A stretch of DNA of 5,801 bases, taken from positions 1 through 5,801 of the forward strand of contig JAFNXT010000298.1 in the NCBI GenBank assembly GCA_017378975.1, written 5' to 3'. Positions 4,604-5,801 of this stretch are shown here, one piece after another. Position numbers and translations under genes: made by a program. Each line of letters begins with the position of its first letter. The first letter of the stretch is position 1. A model generated the notes under the pieces. That model did no database searches and had not been told where the DNA came from. It saw nothing but the letters and a program-made list of their open reading frames with translations. This DNA comes from Oscillospiraceae bacterium (GTDB taxonomy: Bacteria; Bacillota; Clostridia; Oscillospirales; Oscillospiraceae).

Positions 4604-5425
4604 TCACTCGATCATGCGGGCCACCACCACATAGCGGCCCTGATCGATGGACTTGTCGCAGGTGGACAGGGTGATCAGCTTCTCGCCCAGCTGGGGGGTG
4701 ATGCCGGTGTCGTAGTCGGCCAGAGATTTGCAGGTGGCCACGAAGGTATCGTATTCCGCCTGATCTGCCGCGTCATCGAAGATATGGTAACGGAAGCCGA
4801 TGCTCAGGTCCGCGGTGGAGCGGAAGGCGGCGAAGATCTCGTAGGTGTGGTGCTCGTAGATCGTGTCGAAGTGGATGTATTTGTTCTCTTCCCAGAAGGA
4901 CTTCTGCTTGTAGTTGTGCAGGTCAGCGAACATGGTGCCGTTGCCCATCTTATGGCCGTAGATGGTGATGTTGTCGGCAGGTTTGAACACGTCGCAACGC
5001 TCACGGGCGTAGAGCGTGCCGCAGGTGGCGTTCTGCTTCAGGTAGTTCCGGCGCAGGTAGAAGTTCCGCTCGTAGAGGGACTGGACCACGGGGTAGTCGA
5101 TCACGGTGCCGGGGATCGTCATCCAGCCTATCACGTCGGGGTTCACCTCATGGAGCACCCGGTACTCATAAAGGATCTGGGGCTCGGTGGGTTCGGTGGG
5201 CTCGGTCTCCGGAGGTGCGGTCTCGACGGGCTCGGGGACCGTTTCAGGGACCGTCTCGGTCACGGTGGCTTCTGTGGGGACGGTGGCCTCGGTGGCAGGT
5301 TGGGTGGCGACGGTGGGCTCGGTGGTCCCATCGGTGGGCTCCTGGCCGCAGGCCGTCAGGCTCAGCAGGGTCGCGCCGGTGAGGGCAAGGGCCAGCACGC
5401 GGCGACAGAAAGCGGTATGGATCAT
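4604..5425 (-). CDS. Class B sortase with lipoprotein signal peptide
   Basis: Sortases are extracellular cysteine transpeptidases that cut a sorting signal and join the protein to the cell wall or another protein. In this 273-residue protein the N terminus is a lipoprotein signal peptide with lipobox SLTAC (acylated Cys26), then a Thr/Glu/Pro/Val-rich spacer (about 30-83), then a class B sortase domain (about 84-273). Domain signatures are NPDVIGWMTIPGTVIDYPVV (95-114), ITIYGHKMGNGTMFADL (153-169) with catalytic His158, ITLSTCDKS (251-259) with catalytic Cys256, and Arg264 in GRYVVV. The catalytic triad is thus intact. Sortases usually hold on by an N-terminal membrane helix, so a lipid anchor is less common. 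The start at 5425 follows AAGGAG with 9 bases from AGGAG. The gene has its own promoter and terminator and stands alone: no protein with an LPxTG- or NPxTN-like sorting signal is in the window, so its substrate is unknown. Confidence 0.93.
   Translation of the reverse strand: MIHTAFCRRVLALALTGATLLSLTACGQEPTDGTTEPTVATQPATEATVPTEATVTETVPETVPEPVETAPPETEPTEPTEPQILYEYRVLHEVNPDVIGWMTIPGTVIDYPVVQSLYERNFYLRRNYLKQNATCGTLYARERCDVFKPADNITIYGHKMGNGTMFADLHNYKQKSFWEENKYIHFDTIYEHHTYEIFAAFRSTADLSIGFRYHIFDDAADQAEYDTFVATCKSLADYDTGITPQLGEKLITLSTCDKSIDQGRYVVVARMIE
5177..5338 (-). repeat. Degenerate Thr-Glu-Pro-Val coding repeat in the sortase spacer
   Basis: The codons for sortase residues 30-83 are an irregular repeat of short units such as TEPT, TEAT, TETVP and EPTEPTEP, built from a few codons (mainly ACC, ACG, GAG, CCC, GTC). 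The encoded stretch should be an extended, acidic, flexible stalk between the lipid anchor and the catalytic domain. Slippage in such units could change stalk length between strains. Confidence 0.75.
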
Positions 5426-5470
5426 GATGCGTCTCTCCTTTGTGTAACTATGTCCATTATAGACGCATCA
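5425..5470. promoter_or_regulatory. Inverted repeat bracketing the sortase transcription start and RBS
   Basis: TGATGCGTCT (5425-5434) and AGACGCATCA (5461-5470) are perfect 10-base inverted copies separated by 26 bases. One arm lies in the promoter spacer against the -10, the other between ribosome binding site and start codon. The predicted transcript begins near 5449, so only one arm is transcribed; the pair would act as DNA (for example two operator half-sites), not as an RNA hairpin. Chance cannot be excluded. Confidence 0.4.
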
Positions 5471-5484
5471 ACACGGTTCGTCAA
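5456..5484 (-). promoter_or_regulatory. Sigma-A promoter of the sortase gene
   Basis: On the minus strand, -35 TTGACG (5484-5479), a 17-base spacer and perfect -10 TATAAT (5461-5456) form a near-consensus promoter. The -35 begins only 8 bases after the stop codon of the Nudix gene, with no terminator visible between, so some read-through from that gene is likely as well. Confidence 0.88.
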
Positions 5485-5492
5485 TGGGTTTG

Positions 5493-5801
5493 TCATGCTG
5501 GGGCGGAAAAATTTCCGTCAGAGGAGGACGAGAGTTGGCGCAGGATGGGTTCCTCCTGCAAAAACTGCCGGGCGATGATGCGGCAGATCTTCCCCTGACG
5601 GATCAGGGCGTGGACCCGGTCGAAGGTGGCCCACTGGGCATCGATGGTCTCGCCGGGGAGCAGGACGATCTTCCTGAGGGGGACGTCCTTGCGGATCCAG
5701 TAGTGGTCGAAGAAGGTATCGTGCTCCATGACGGACCGGAGCAGGTGGAACTCTTCCTTTGTTGCCCGGATGCCGGTCTCTTCGAACAGCTCACGCTGGA
5801 T
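5493..5801 (-). CDS. Nudix hydrolase, N-terminal part outside window
   Basis: The 102 residues visible are the C-terminal part of a Nudix-fold pyrophosphohydrolase, an enzyme class that cleaves nucleoside diphosphates linked to another group. At the cut edge is the second half of the Nudix box, RELFEETGI (residues 3-11 of the visible part), matching REUxEExGU with the metal-binding Glu pair present. The Gly and Glu of the first half are beyond the right edge. The rest, with HDTFFDHYWI, LLPGETIDAQWATFDRVHALI and IARQFLQEE, fits the end of a short single-domain Nudix protein. An internal ATG at 5729 is not the start, since the frame stays open to the edge and the Nudix box lies upstream. Substrate cannot be told. 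It ends just before the sortase promoter, in the same direction. Confidence 0.92.
   Translation of the reverse strand: MQRELFEETGIRATKEEFHLLRSVMEHDTFFDHYWIRKDVPLRKIVLLPGETIDAQWATFDRVHALIRQGKICRIIARQFLQEEPILRQLSSSSDGNFSAPA

Noticed and set aside
3633..4634. 333-codon open frame on the plus strand across the cloverleaf repeat and phosphoribosyltransferase-like gene
   Set aside because: It runs through an intergenic repeat, antisense to a gene with a good ribosome binding site and recognisable motifs, and its product matches nothing.
4565..5578. 337-codon open frame on the plus strand opposite the sortase gene
   Set aside because: It mirrors the sortase codons; its Gly/Leu-rich runs come from the reverse of the Thr/Glu/Pro stalk. 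The sortase has an intact catalytic triad, promoter and terminator on the other strand.

Overview
The window looks like chromosomal DNA from a GC-rich, low-complexity-free Firmicute, most likely a gut Clostridia relative (Oscillospiraceae-like). This is inferred from strong AGGAGG-type ribosome binding sites 5-9 bases before nearly every start, sigma-A promoters with 17-base spacers, a class B sortase, a trmK-nif3 pair arranged as in Bacillus, and two palindromic intergenic repeats of kinds I remember from gut Clostridia. There is no 16S gene or other marker to confirm it.

Layout, left to right. At 1-1341, on the minus strand, the tRNA m1A22 methyltransferase gene trmK overlaps a Nif3-like dinuclear metal protein gene that runs off the left edge. 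At 1404-1490 lies a palindromic repeat that doubles as a likely terminator. At 1490-1723, minus strand, is a small DUF1858 redox-disulfide protein with a clear promoter. Divergent from it, at 1873-3636 on the plus strand, is a 587-residue B12-binding-type radical SAM protein, the only plus-strand gene. At 3688-3760 there is a second palindromic repeat, which can fold as a cloverleaf with no unpaired junction bases; it separates the radical SAM gene from the convergent gene at 3777-4412. That gene encodes an orotate-phosphoribosyltransferase-like protein whose PRPP loop lacks the usual two acidic residues. At 4413-4603 are its structured leader, its promoter and the terminator of the next gene. 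At 4604-5425, minus strand, is a class B sortase with a lipoprotein signal peptide and a Thr/Glu/Pro-rich spacer. At 5493-5801, minus strand, is the C-terminal part of a Nudix hydrolase that enters from the right edge.

Apart from trmK-nif3, which are translationally coupled, the genes look like separate transcription units with their own promoters, and I see no single pathway linking them. No phage, IS element, CRISPR array, tRNA or rRNA is visible. I did not find a convincing new multi-gene system. The items most worth checking are the two structured repeats, the phosphoribosyltransferase-like protein with its altered active site and structured leader, the lipoprotein sortase, and the radical SAM enzyme of unknown substrate.
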